A model generated the notes under the pieces. That model was not told the origin of the DNA. It ran no database searches and saw only the letters and a program-made list of their open reading frames with translations. Shown one piece after another: positions 1-6,769 of a DNA stretch of 10,871 bases (position 1 is its first letter; the number at the start of each line of letters is the position of its first letter). The stretch comes from Evtepia sp. (GTDB lineage: Bacteria > Bacillota > Clostridia > Oscillospirales > Oscillospiraceae): positions 1 to 10,871 of the forward strand of contig JAQSXW010000017.1 of NCBI GenBank assembly GCA_029256465.1, read 5' to 3'. The translations under genes and the position numbers were made by a program.

Positions 1-426
1 TACTATCTCTTGGGGCGATTTCAGCTCTAAAATCAAACGACGTGCTTCCAAAACCAAAAGACCATGTCCTAAAGAAATATTTTTTGAGTCCACGATGTAG
101 ATATTAGAAAAGTCTTTGGCTGCTATCTGTGCGTGGTTGTAACAGGAAGAAATCTCCGACCCTAAGCTAATGTGAATCACGGCGTCGTATTGGGCAGAAA
201 GTTTAGAAAACCGAACTTGATAATCGATTACATTAACTGCGCTCGTTGTTGGTACTGGTTCTCCAAGATCCACGCGCTTATAAATATCTTCAGGTGTTAT
301 TTCAATCCCGTCTTTGTATTCAACCCCATTCTGTATGATAGTCAGAGGGAATAATTCAAAGGGAACTGGCTCTAAAAACTGTTTTGGCAGGTCGCAGCTG
401 CTGTCTGCTGTGACAATGATAGACAT
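1..426 (-). CDS. DegV family protein (fatty-acid-binding), N-terminal half, runs off window
   Basis: The minus-strand reading starts at ATG 426-424 and stays open for 142 codons to the left edge, so the C-terminal half is missing. The protein opens with an IIVTADSSCDLP segment (residues 3-14) and has a PTTSA motif at 59-63. A DGIEITPEDIY stretch lies at 39-49, IHISLGSE at 84-91, and a VDSK...GLLVLEA segment at 112-128. These are hallmarks of the DegV/FakB family, which binds one fatty acid in a cleft; in FakA/FakB systems the protein presents it to a kinase for phosphorylation. Full-length members are about 280 residues, so half is seen here. An AGGAGG ribosome binding site (minus strand, 438-433) lies 6 bases before the ATG. 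The gene is divergent from the pyrH operon. Family membership is well supported; the bound lipid and any FakA partner cannot be inferred. Confidence 0.9.
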   Translation of the reverse strand, partial: MSIIVTADSSCDLPKQFLEPVPFELFPLTIIQNGVEYKDGIEITPEDIYKRVDLGEPVPTTSAVNVIDYQVRFSKLSAQYDAVIHISLGSEISSCYNHAQIAAKDFSNIYIVDSKNISLGHGLLVLEARRLILELKSPQEIV

Positions 427-452
427 GAAAAACCTCCTGTTTTGTTTCTAAG

Positions 453-474
453 ATATCAATTCATCGTTTGATAT
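453..474. repeat. Inverted repeat ATATCAA-N8-TTGATAT, candidate operator over the degV transcription start
   Basis: Perfect 7-base arms at 453-459 and 468-474 are separated by 8 bases. The 22-base element overlaps the downstream edge of the predicted degV -10 box and straddles the predicted start site, a usual place for a repressor operator. It could instead be a weak hairpin at the 5' end of the mRNA, or chance in AT-rich DNA. No regulator family is recognised. Confidence 0.35.
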
Positions 475-501
475 TATAGTATACAATTCGAAATCTGACT
501 A
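473..501 (-). promoter_or_regulatory. Predicted sigma-A promoter for the degV-family gene
   Basis: On the minus strand a perfect TATAAT (478-473) is preceded, after 17 bases, by TAGTCA (501-496), a 4 of 6 match to TTGACA. Transcription would start near 466, about 40 bases before the ATG. The call rests on consensus matching in an AT-rich region. Confidence 0.5.
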
Positions 502-559
502 GAGATTTTGAGAAAATTGAGGTTAAAAGACAAATTGAAAAAAGTTTTAAATATTCCCT

Positions 560-587
560 TTGCAAAAAAGCATTTTTATATTAAAAT
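560..587 (+). promoter_or_regulatory. Predicted sigma-A promoter for the pyrH-polC operon
   Basis: TTGCAA (560-565) and TAAAAT (582-587) are 16 bases apart, each close to the sigma-A consensus. Initiation would fall near 594, giving a leader of about 30 bases before the preferred pyrH start at 625. The region is very AT-rich, so neighbouring matches are possible; this is the best-spaced pair seen. No riboswitch or attenuator structure is visible in so short a leader. Confidence 0.45.
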
Positions 588-613
588 ATTGAGTTAGGTT
601 TAGATGAGTTCGC

Positions 614-619
614 AGGAGG
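614..619 (+). promoter_or_regulatory. Ribosome binding site that sets the pyrH start
   Basis: A perfect AGGAGG lies 5 bases before the ATG at 625. The in-frame ATG at 604 has no comparable site, and the seven extra residues it would add are not part of the UMP kinase fold. This favours 625 as the true start. Confidence 0.8.
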
Positions 620-624
620 GTTTT

Positions 625-1353
625 ATGGATCAACCGAAGTATAAGAGAGTTCTACTGAAAATCAGCGGGGAGGCATTGGCAGGCGATGCATCCAGAGGGC
701 TTGATTTTGGAGTCATTAGTGATGTATGTGATGCGATCCATGAATGTATTCGGATTGGAGTACAAGTGGGTGTTGTTGTCGGTGGCGGGAATTTTTGGCG
801 CGGCCTGAAAGATGGCGGTGACAGGATGGAACGCAGTCGCGCTGACCATATGGGGATGTTGGCTACGGTCATCAATTGTCTGGCAATGGCAGATGTACTG
901 GAACAGAAGGGAATAGAGGTTCGTGTGCAAACTGCGATTGAAATGCGATCAATCGCGGAGCCATATATTCGCTCAAAGGCCATACGCCACTTGGAGAAGG
1001 GTCGTGTGGTGATTTTTGGCGCAGGCACAGGGAATCCCTATTTTTCTACGGATACCGCGGCCGTACTTCGTGCGGCAGAAATCGGTGCAGAGATTATTTT
1101 GCTGGCGAAGAATGTAGACGGTGTGTATAGTGCAGATCCTAAACTTGATCCGGATGCAGTGAAATTTGACAGCATTAGCTACGAGGATGTATTGGCGCAG
1201 CATCTGCAAGTGATGGACTTCACCGCTACATCCCTGTCTATGGATAATAGAATCCCTGTTATGTTGTTTGCGTTAAAAGATCCCAATAATATTTTGCGAG
1301 CCGTTATGGGTGAACAAATCGGAACCATAGTGAAGGAGGATGCGACATCATGA
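625..1353 (+). CDS. pyrH: UMP kinase (uridylate kinase)
   Basis: PyrH phosphorylates UMP to UDP with ATP in pyrimidine nucleotide synthesis. It belongs to the amino acid kinase superfamily and forms a hexamer in the cytoplasm. In the 242-residue product (from ATG 625) the phosphate-binding KISGEAL motif is at residues 12-18, GGGNFWRG at 53-60, and the uridylate-contacting [10 protein letters not shown] stretch at 72-81. [13 protein letters not shown] at 134-146 and the [12 protein letters not shown] nucleotide-binding segment at 161-172 follow. Length and motif order are normal for bacterial enzymes, which are typically activated by GTP and inhibited by UTP. Start 625 is chosen for its AGGAGG site; an upstream in-frame ATG at 604 would add seven residues without such a site. 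The stop codon overlaps the frr start as ATGA. In many bacteria rpsB-tsf precede pyrH; here pyrH leads the operon. Confidence 0.97.
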   Translation: MDQPKYKRVLLKISGEALAGDASRGLDFGVISDVCDAIHECIRIGVQVGVVVGGGNFWRGLKDGGDRMERSRADHMGMLATVINCLAMADVLEQKGIEVRVQTAIEMRSIAEPYIRSKAIRHLEKGRVVIFGAGTGNPYFSTDTAAVLRAAEIGAEIILLAKNVDGVYSADPKLDPDAVKFDSISYEDVLAQHLQVMDFTATSLSMDNRIPVMLFALKDPNNILRAVMGEQIGTIVKEDATS

Positions 1354-1904
1354 AAGAACTCTATCAGGAATTCGACTACAAAATGCACAAAACCATTGAG
1401 GTGGTAATGAGTGACTTTGCGGCCGTTCGTGCAGGTCGCGCCAATCCTGCCGTACTGGATAAGCTTTCTGTAGAATACTACGGGACAGAGACTCCTATTC
1501 AGCAGGTAGCTAGCATTTCGGCTCCTGACGCTCGGTCCTTGGTGATTCAGCCCTGGGATGCCACGCTGCTAAAAGCCGTTGAGAAGGCAATTCAGTCATC
1601 GGATCTAGGCATTAACCCGCAGAATGATGGCAAGGTCATTCGTTTGCTTTTCCCACAGCTTACAGAAGAACGCCGTAAGGAACTGATCAAACAGGTAAAG
1701 AAATATGCAGAAAACGGTAAGGTTGCTGTCCGGAATATTCGACGTGATGCGATGGAAAAATTTAAGGCCATGAAGAAAAAATCTGAAATCACTGAGGATG
1801 ATCTGAAGGAGATTGAAAAAACCTTGCAGGATATGACGGATAAACGCTGCAAGGAAATTGATGATCTGACTGCAAAAAAAGAAGCCGAACTGATGGCCGT
1901 GTAA
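1350..1904 (+). CDS. frr: Ribosome recycling factor
   Basis: Frr splits the post-termination ribosome together with EF-G, releasing the subunits and mRNA. The 184-residue product has the standard length. It carries AVRAGRANP at residues 25-33, the [12 protein letters not shown] segment at 101-112, and the conserved RNIRRDA of the helical domain at 128-134. The C-terminus is the usual Lys/Glu-rich helix. Domain I is the long three-helix bundle (both ends of the chain) and domain II the inserted beta domain (about 31-104). The ATG overlaps the pyrH stop (ATGA), and AAGGAGGA at 1333-1340 inside pyrH lies 9 bases upstream, so translation is probably coupled to pyrH. Adjacency to pyrH is one of the most conserved gene pairs in bacteria. 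No key residue is missing. Confidence 0.97.
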   Translation: MKELYQEFDYKMHKTIEVVMSDFAAVRAGRANPAVLDKLSVEYYGTETPIQQVASISAPDARSLVIQPWDATLLKAVEKAIQSSDLGINPQNDGKVIRLLFPQLTEERRKELIKQVKKYAENGKVAVRNIRRDAMEKFKAMKKKSEITEDDLKEIEKTLQDMTDKRCKEIDDLTAKKEAELMAV

Positions 1905-1910
1905 CGAAAA

Positions 1911-2663
1911 ATGGCTTTTTGGAGAAAAAAACGTCAATCAGGATCTACTTTATCGAGCAGAGGGAAAATGCCCTGCCACGTGGCAATCATCATGGACGGA
2001 AATGGGCGCTGGGCAAAAAAAAGAGGGCTGCCTAGAACGGCAGGTCATGCGGCAGGAGCGGAAACCTTTCGCGCCATTGCAACACATTGCAAAAATTTGA
2101 GGATCCCTTACCTAACAGTCTACGCTTTTTCTACAGAGAACTGGAAACGTCCGGAAGAGGAAGTTTCATCTATCATGTTTCTCTTGGAGAAATATCTACT
2201 CGAGGCCATTGAAGAAATGGCTAAGGATAAGATTAAGCTTTGCTTTTTTGGTGACCTCAGCCCCATGTCTGGGAAGATAAGAAAGTTATATGATGAGACG
2301 CAACGGATCTCAAAAGAATATGACTCAGAGATCCAGGTTAATATCTGTCTAAACTATGGTGGACGGGATGAGATTATCCGTGCAGCAAGATCCTGTGCGA
2401 TGGACTGTATGCTGGGGAGGCTAGAGCCTGATCAGATAGCCGAGCAGGACATAGAAAAGCACCTTTACTCAACTGGAATTCCAGATCCTGATCTGGTGAT
2501 TCGGCCCAGTGGAGAAATACGAATCTCGAATTTCCTCCTATGGCAGTCAGCCTATGCAGAATACTACTTCACCGATGTACTTTGGCCTGATTTTAACGAG
2601 GCAGAGTTTGACCGCATACTAAAGGAATATCAAACCCGCGAACGAAGATATGGGGGCGTGTGA
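1911..2663 (+). CDS. uppS: Isoprenyl transferase (undecaprenyl diphosphate synthase)
   Basis: UppS adds isopentenyl diphosphate units in cis to farnesyl diphosphate, normally making the C55 lipid carrier for peptidoglycan and other wall polymers. The 250-residue protein has the IIMDGNGRWAKKRG motif with catalytic Asp29. FSTENWKRP is at 73-81, NYGGRDEI at 148-155, RPSGEIR at 198-204, and AYAEYYFTDVLWPDF at 214-228 with the metal-binding Glu217. These are the family's conserved blocks in order. The start at 1911 follows the frr stop by 6 bases and has no clear ribosome binding site. An in-frame ATG at 1968, preceded by AGAGGG, would begin only nine residues before the catalytic Asp. The basic N-terminal extension from 1911 resembles that of other clostridial enzymes and is preferred. 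Product chain length cannot be proven from sequence. Confidence 0.95.
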   Translation: MAFWRKKRQSGSTLSSRGKMPCHVAIIMDGNGRWAKKRGLPRTAGHAAGAETFRAIATHCKNLRIPYLTVYAFSTENWKRPEEEVSSIMFLLEKYLLEAIEEMAKDKIKLCFFGDLSPMSGKIRKLYDETQRISKEYDSEIQVNICLNYGGRDEIIRAARSCAMDCMLGRLEPDQIAEQDIEKHLYSTGIPDPDLVIRPSGEIRISNFLLWQSAYAEYYFTDVLWPDFNEAEFDRILKEYQTRERRYGGV

Positions 2664-3481
2664 AAAAATTGCGTAATCGAATTTTAGTTTCACTGGTGGG
2701 TATCCCAATCCTATTGTTGGTTTTATTGTTATTTCCTCCCATCTATACTCCGATTCTGATTGCGCTTTTGTCAATGGTTGCTTCCTTTGAAACAAGCAGG
2801 GCATTGGGTGTGAAACAGATTCGAGTACAGGCGTATTCCATGCTTTTAGCAGCTGGGGTGCCATTTTGGGTCTATTATGGAGAGCTGCCACTTCCAGCGC
2901 TTTTTGCCATGCTTGTTTACGTTGTGCTTCTATTTGTGGAGGCATTGCCCAGCCACTACAAAATAGAGATAGGCGTAATCGGAGGCGTATTCTTTTTTTC
3001 TGTTTTTGTTCCATATTTTTTATCTTCCATTGTACGCATTGGATCGCATCCGTTGCGGGACTTCTATATTTTGGTTCCCTTACTCATTCCATTTCTATCT
3101 GATGCAGTTGCCATGTTTTCGGGTATGCTTTTTGGAAAACACAAATTAGCACCGGAGATTTCTCCGAAGAAGACGAGGGAAGGCTCTGTGGGCGGACTGC
3201 TTGGCGGTACGATTGCAGTATTGCTTTATGGCATGCTCATCTCTTTGGTGGCAGATGTGGGAGTCAATTTTCTCTATTTGGCTATCTACGGACTTTTGGG
3301 GAGTGCCGTCTCACAGATTGGTGATCTGTCTTTCTCCTATGTAAAGCGTCAAAATGGAATAAAGGATTTTGGAACAATTTTTCCGGGACACGGTGGTGTT
3401 TTGGATCGGTTTGACAGTGTGATTTTTTGCGCTCCCTTTATCGAAATTTTGATCATACTAATTCCCGCCTTTTCAAGGTGA
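2660..3481 (+). CDS. cdsA: Phosphatidate cytidylyltransferase (CDP-diglyceride synthase)
   Basis: CdsA is an integral membrane enzyme that joins CTP and phosphatidic acid to give CDP-diacylglycerol, the precursor of phosphatidylglycerol and related lipids. The 273-residue protein is strongly hydrophobic, with about eight membrane segments (for example around 8-29, 104-124, 136-158, 178-200 and 253-270). It carries the ISPKKTREGSVGG motif at 167-179. The full family signature follows at 226-252: S226, K229-R230, K235-D236, then GHGGVLDRFD ending at 252. Length is normal. The start is a GTG whose last two bases lie in the uppS stop (GTGA), indicating termination-reinitiation coupling; the preceding purine run is G-rich but not a strong ribosome binding site. 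It sits between uppS and dxr, a common order in Bacillota. Confidence 0.96.
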   Translation: MKKLRNRILVSLVGIPILLLVLLLFPPIYTPILIALLSMVASFETSRALGVKQIRVQAYSMLLAAGVPFWVYYGELPLPALFAMLVYVVLLFVEALPSHYKIEIGVIGGVFFFSVFVPYFLSSIVRIGSHPLRDFYILVPLLIPFLSDAVAMFSGMLFGKHKLAPEISPKKTREGSVGGLLGGTIAVLLYGMLISLVADVGVNFLYLAIYGLLGSAVSQIGDLSFSYVKRQNGIKDFGTIFPGHGGVLDRFDSVIFCAPFIEILIILIPAFSR

Positions 3482-3484
3482 AAA

Positions 3485-4660
3485 ATGAGGCTAGCGAATA
3501 TGGAACGAACGATTTCTGTCTTAGGTTCTACGGGATCTATTGGTGTCCAGACACTAGAAGTTGCAGAGGCCTGCCAGATTCAGGTTGTTGCCGTAGCGGC
3601 ACGTAGCAATGTGGAGCTTTTGGAGAAGCAGGCTCGGAAATGGAATCCAAAACTGGTTGCGGTAGCGGATTTAACTGCCGCGGCTGATTTGAAATTGAGG
3701 CTTAGAGATACGAACATTCGTGTAGCAGCAGGCCCCGAAGGTGTCTTGGAAGCAGCAGTGCTCCCTGAAGCGGATACGGTAGTAACGGCTATGGTTGGAA
3801 TTGCGGGGTTAGCACCAACGTTAGCAGCTGTTGATGCAGGAAAGCGGGTAGCACTGGCAAATAAGGAAACGCTGGTTTGCGCCGGACCGCTTGTGATGAA
3901 GCATGCAGTCGAACGAGGGGCCTGTATTGTTCCCGTGGATTCGGAGCATTCCGCTATTTTCCAGTGCTTACAGGGCAACCAAAACAAAGGGGAAGTGAAG
4001 CGGCTGATTTTGACCGCTTCAGGGGGCCCCTTTTTTGGATACAGCCGGGGAATGCTGGAGCAGGTCACGGTGGAGCAAGCACTCAAGCACCCCAATTGGA
4101 CGATGGGGAAAAAAGTAACTATAGATTCTGCAACTTTGATGAACAAGGGATTGGAATTATTGGAGGCTATGGCCCTATTTCAAATGCCTCCGGAAAAAAT
4201 CAGTATTTTGGTACATCGGGAGAGTATAGTTCACTCTTTGGTGGAATACTGTGATAATGCGGTTCTGGCGCAATTGGGAACCCCGGATATGCACCTGCCA
4301 ATCCAATATGCTCTGTCCTGGCCGGAGAGAGTTGTGGGGGTAGCAACAGCCTTGGATTTGCTTTCTTGTCCACCGCTTACGTTTACATCACCGGATCTGG
4401 ATCGATTTTCTTGTTTAGCTTTAGCGATCGATGCGGCGAAGACGGGTGGTACAGCACCAGCGATATTAAATGGAGCCAACGAAATCGCAGTTGCCCGTTT
4501 TCTAAGTGGGGAAATTCGATTCCTGGACATTCCTCGTTTGGTGGAACGTACCCTGGAGCGTATAGTATCCAAAGAAACCTTAACCTTGGATGCTGTTTTT
4601 GAGGCTGATGCCGAGGCCAGACTTTTTGCGTCAGGAGAACCAGCTCGTGTTTTGAGGTGA
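3485..4660 (+). CDS. dxr: 1-deoxy-D-xylulose 5-phosphate reductoisomerase
   Basis: Dxr converts DXP to 2-C-methyl-D-erythritol 4-phosphate with NADPH and a divalent metal, the first committed step of the MEP isoprenoid pathway. In the 391-residue protein the NADPH-binding GSTGSIG is at 14-20 and LANKETLV at 124-131. The metal-binding DSEHSAIFQ starts at 152 (ligands Asp152 and Glu154). LTASGGPF is at 176-183, HPNWTMGKK at 202-210, and NKGLE at 220-224 supplies the third ligand, Glu224. HRESIVHS lies at 244-251. The catalytic set is complete. Two starts are plausible: ATG 3485 with AAGGTGA at 3475-3481, and ATG 3500 with GAGG at 3487-3490. The latter gives an N-terminus closer to the usual one, a few residues before the Rossmann strand. 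The gene begins 3 bases after cdsA and overlaps rseP. Confidence 0.97.
   Translation: MRLANMERTISVLGSTGSIGVQTLEVAEACQIQVVAVAARSNVELLEKQARKWNPKLVAVADLTAAADLKLRLRDTNIRVAAGPEGVLEAAVLPEADTVVTAMVGIAGLAPTLAAVDAGKRVALANKETLVCAGPLVMKHAVERGACIVPVDSEHSAIFQCLQGNQNKGEVKRLILTASGGPFFGYSRGMLEQVTVEQALKHPNWTMGKKVTIDSATLMNKGLELLEAMALFQMPPEKISILVHRESIVHSLVEYCDNAVLAQLGTPDMHLPIQYALSWPERVVGVATALDLLSCPPLTFTSPDLDRFSCLALAIDAAKTGGTAPAILNGANEIAVARFLSGEIRFLDIPRLVERTLERIVSKETLTLDAVFEADAEARLFASGEPARVLR
4655..4660 (+). promoter_or_regulatory. Ribosome binding site near the rseP start (AGGTGA)
   Basis: GAGGTGA at 4654-4660 overlaps both the dxr stop codon and the GTG taken as the rseP start. It is therefore too close to serve that GTG, but lies 5 bases before an in-frame TTG at 4666. 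This raises the possibility that translation starts at the TTG, shortening RseP by three residues. Confidence 0.45.
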
Positions 4661-5727
4661 TTGCTTTGCTGCTTTACGTATTAATTGCTATCTTTTTGTT
4701 TGGCGTTCTCATTGCAATTCATGAATGGGGACATTTTATTACAGCTAAGCTGATGGGAGTTCGGGTGAATGAATTTTCCATTGGCATGGGGCCAGTGCTA
4801 TTTTCTAAGCAGAAGGGTGAGACACGGTATTCTCTTAGAGCGATACCCATGGGTGGATTTTGCGCTATGGAAGGTGAAGACGAGGATACAGATGCGCCGG
4901 ATTCCTTTTTGAAAAAACCAGCATGGAAAAAGCTTGTTATTTTATCGGCAGGCTCTTTTATGAATTTTGTTGGCGGTGTTTTACTGCTGCTTCTGCTATT
5001 TTCACAGGCACATAGTTTTTCTGTGCCTGTGATTGCAGATTTTATGGATGGATTTCCAAATGAAAGTCAAGAAGGCTTGATACCTGGTGATCGAATTGTG
5101 TCCATTGATGGACACAAAGTTCACATTGTGAGTGATACCCAGGTTTATTTCAGTCTATCTAACGGAGAAACCATGGACTTGGTCATCGAGCGGAATGGAC
5201 AGCTTTTGGAGCGCAAAGATTTTCCGCTAAAATTACGGGAATATACCGCAGATGGCACCAAAACTATAAAATACGGTCTTTACTTTGCCCAAGTGGACGC
5301 TACACCGGGTGAAGTGCTGCGACAAAGTTGGGACACCTCTTTGTTCTTTGTGCGCTCGGTTTGGCTTGGATTGCAAATGCTATTCCAAGGTGATGCAGGA
5401 CTGAAAGACATGTCTGGTCCTGTGGGAATTGTCTCCATGATTGGAGAGACAGGATCACACTCCGGAAGTCTTGCAATTGGTCTGAAAAATGTCTGCTATA
5501 TTATCGCGTTGGTTGCTGTCAATTTGGCGGTTGTGAACATGCTGCCTATTCCAGCCTTAGATGGAGGACGGATTTTTCTAATTCTGATCAATCAAGGATT
5601 CTATCTCGTTACTAGACGGAGGATCAATCCGCAATACGAATCATATATTCATACCTTCGGATTTGTCTTTTTGATCGGACTTATGGTTATAGTGACGTTT
5701 TTTGATGTGACAAAGTTAGTGAGGTAA
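4657..5727 (+). CDS. rseP: RIP metalloprotease RseP (site-2 protease family)
   Basis: This is an intramembrane zinc protease that cleaves membrane-spanning substrates such as anti-sigma factors or signal-peptide remnants. Numbering from GTG 4657 (356 residues), the first membrane helix (about 4-20) leads into the active-site HEWGH at 22-26. A second hydrophobic segment is at 93-117. A PDZ-like domain lies near 125-195 with GLIPGDRIVSIDG at 140-152. The third zinc ligand is in NMLPIPALDGG, Asp302, in the next helix, and a last helix is at about 333-350. The length suits Gram-positive members with a single PDZ domain. The GTG overlaps the dxr stop, but the ribosome binding site fits a TTG at 4666 better. 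It lies between dxr and ispG, a common order in Clostridia. The substrate is unknown; no anti-sigma factor gene is nearby. Confidence 0.95.
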   Translation: MIALLLYVLIAIFLFGVLIAIHEWGHFITAKLMGVRVNEFSIGMGPVLFSKQKGETRYSLRAIPMGGFCAMEGEDEDTDAPDSFLKKPAWKKLVILSAGSFMNFVGGVLLLLLLFSQAHSFSVPVIADFMDGFPNESQEGLIPGDRIVSIDGHKVHIVSDTQVYFSLSNGETMDLVIERNGQLLERKDFPLKLREYTADGTKTIKYGLYFAQVDATPGEVLRQSWDTSLFFVRSVWLGLQMLFQGDAGLKDMSGPVGIVSMIGETGSHSGSLAIGLKNVCYIIALVAVNLAVVNMLPIPALDGGRIFLILINQGFYLVTRRRINPQYESYIHTFGFVFLIGLMVIVTFFDVTKLVR

Positions 5728-5731
5728 ATAC

Positions 5732-6748
5732 ATGACCAAACAAATTTTGGTTGGTAGCATTCCAATTGGAGGCGGTGCACCGGTTACCATTCAGTCGATG
5801 ACTAATACAAAAACAGAGGATGTGGAGGCGACGGTCAGTCAGATCCGTCGCCTTTCCAGTGCCGGTTGTGAAATCGTTAGAGTTGCTGTTCCAAATCTAC
5901 TGGCCGCCAAGGCAATCGGAGCGATCAAGGAACAGGTTGCACTACCGGTAGTGGCGGACATCCATTTTGATTATCGTCTTGCGTTGGAAGCAGTTGCTGC
6001 CGGGGCAGACAAAATTCGAATCAATCCTGGTAATATTGGAGATGCATTAAGAGTTAAGGCTGTGGCGAATGCCTGTGCGCAAAGAGGGATTCCTATTCGT
6101 ATCGGTGTGAACGGTGGTTCATTGGAAAAGCACATCTTGGCGAATCATGGAGGAGTAACCTCGGATGCTTTGGTGGAATCAGCCTTTGGACATATTGCGC
6201 TTCTGAACCGCTATGATTTCGATGAGATCTGTGTCTCTCTTAAATCTTCCAGTGTTCCGGTTACGGTAGCAGCATACCGAAAAATGCAGGAACAGTCAAC
6301 ATATCCACTTCACCTGGGCGTTACGGAAGCGGGAACCATTCGCATGGGAACGATAAAATCGGCAGTGGGAATCGGCGATACCATTCGGGTTACGTTAACG
6401 GCGGATCCTGTGGATGAAATCTATGTCGCCCGAGATATTTTGAAGGCAGTTGGCCTGCGGAAAGATGGCCCAGAACTGATTGCCTGTCCCACTTGTGGAC
6501 GAACCAACATTGACCTGATTCCATTGGCACAGGAAGTGGAACAACGGCTAAAAAGCGTAGAAAAATCGATTACAGTTGCCGTAATGGGCTGTGTGGTGAA
6601 TGGTCCTGGAGAGGCGTCGGCAGCAGATGTTGGAATTGCAGGAGGCGATGGGGTTGGCTTGCTCTTCCGAAAGGGGGAAATCATCAAACGGGTTCCACAG
6701 GAAGAGCTAATTAATGCCCTAATGGAGCTGATCGATACTTTGCAATAA
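5732..6748 (+). CDS. ispG: 4-hydroxy-3-methylbut-2-en-1-yl diphosphate synthase, with an apparent eight-residue internal deletion
   Basis: IspG (GcpE) reduces methylerythritol cyclodiphosphate to HMBPP, the penultimate MEP-pathway step, using a [4Fe-4S] cluster. The 338-residue protein has PVTIQSMTNT at 17-26 and a TIM-barrel portion with DIHFDYRLA (76-84), KIRINPGNIG (94-103) and HLGVTEAG (194-201). The cluster ligands are Cys252 and Cys255 (ACPTCGR), Cys287 (GCVVNGPGE) and Glu294. In E. coli and B. subtilis IspG, as I recall them, the barrel reads KSA-x-GxGxLLxxGIGDT. Here it reads KSAVGIGDT at 209-217, so about eight residues including one Gly-Ile-Gly-like repeat are absent with the frame intact. 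All cluster ligands remain. GAGG at 5721-5724, 7 bases before the ATG, supports the start. It follows rseP by 4 bases. Identity is secure; whether activity is affected is unknown. Confidence 0.95.
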   Translation: MTKQILVGSIPIGGGAPVTIQSMTNTKTEDVEATVSQIRRLSSAGCEIVRVAVPNLLAAKAIGAIKEQVALPVVADIHFDYRLALEAVAAGADKIRINPGNIGDALRVKAVANACAQRGIPIRIGVNGGSLEKHILANHGGVTSDALVESAFGHIALLNRYDFDEICVSLKSSSVPVTVAAYRKMQEQSTYPLHLGVTEAGTIRMGTIKSAVGIGDTIRVTLTADPVDEIYVARDILKAVGLRKDGPELIACPTCGRTNIDLIPLAQEVEQRLKSVEKSITVAVMGCVVNGPGEASAADVGIAGGDGVGLLFRKGEIIKRVPQEELINALMELIDTLQ

Positions 6749-6769
6749 AGAAACGAGTGTGGAAAAAGC

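Noticed and set aside
172..354. Plus-strand open frame of 60 codons opposite the degV-family gene
   Set aside because: It lies antisense to a frame with clear DegV motifs, has no ribosome binding site and resembles no known protein.
578..589. Short inverted repeat ATATT-AA-AATAT over the pyrH -10 box
   Set aside because: Five-base all-A/T arms are expected by chance in such AT-rich promoter DNA.
604..624. Longer pyrH start at ATG 604
   Set aside because: No good ribosome binding site precedes it, and the seven added residues span the AGGAGG that serves the ATG at 625.
2015..2022. Run of eight A in uppS next to the catalytic motif, with a similar run of seven near the end of frr
   Set aside because: Transcriptional slippage or a frameshift was considered, but both encode the expected Lys residues in intact frames and such runs are common in AT-rich genes.
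3580..4146. Minus-strand open frame of 188 codons inside dxr, and similar long antisense frames in pyrH, frr and polC
   Set aside because: They mirror the codon pattern of conserved genes, are low-complexity (Ser/Ala/Thr-rich in the dxr case), and have no start signals of their own.
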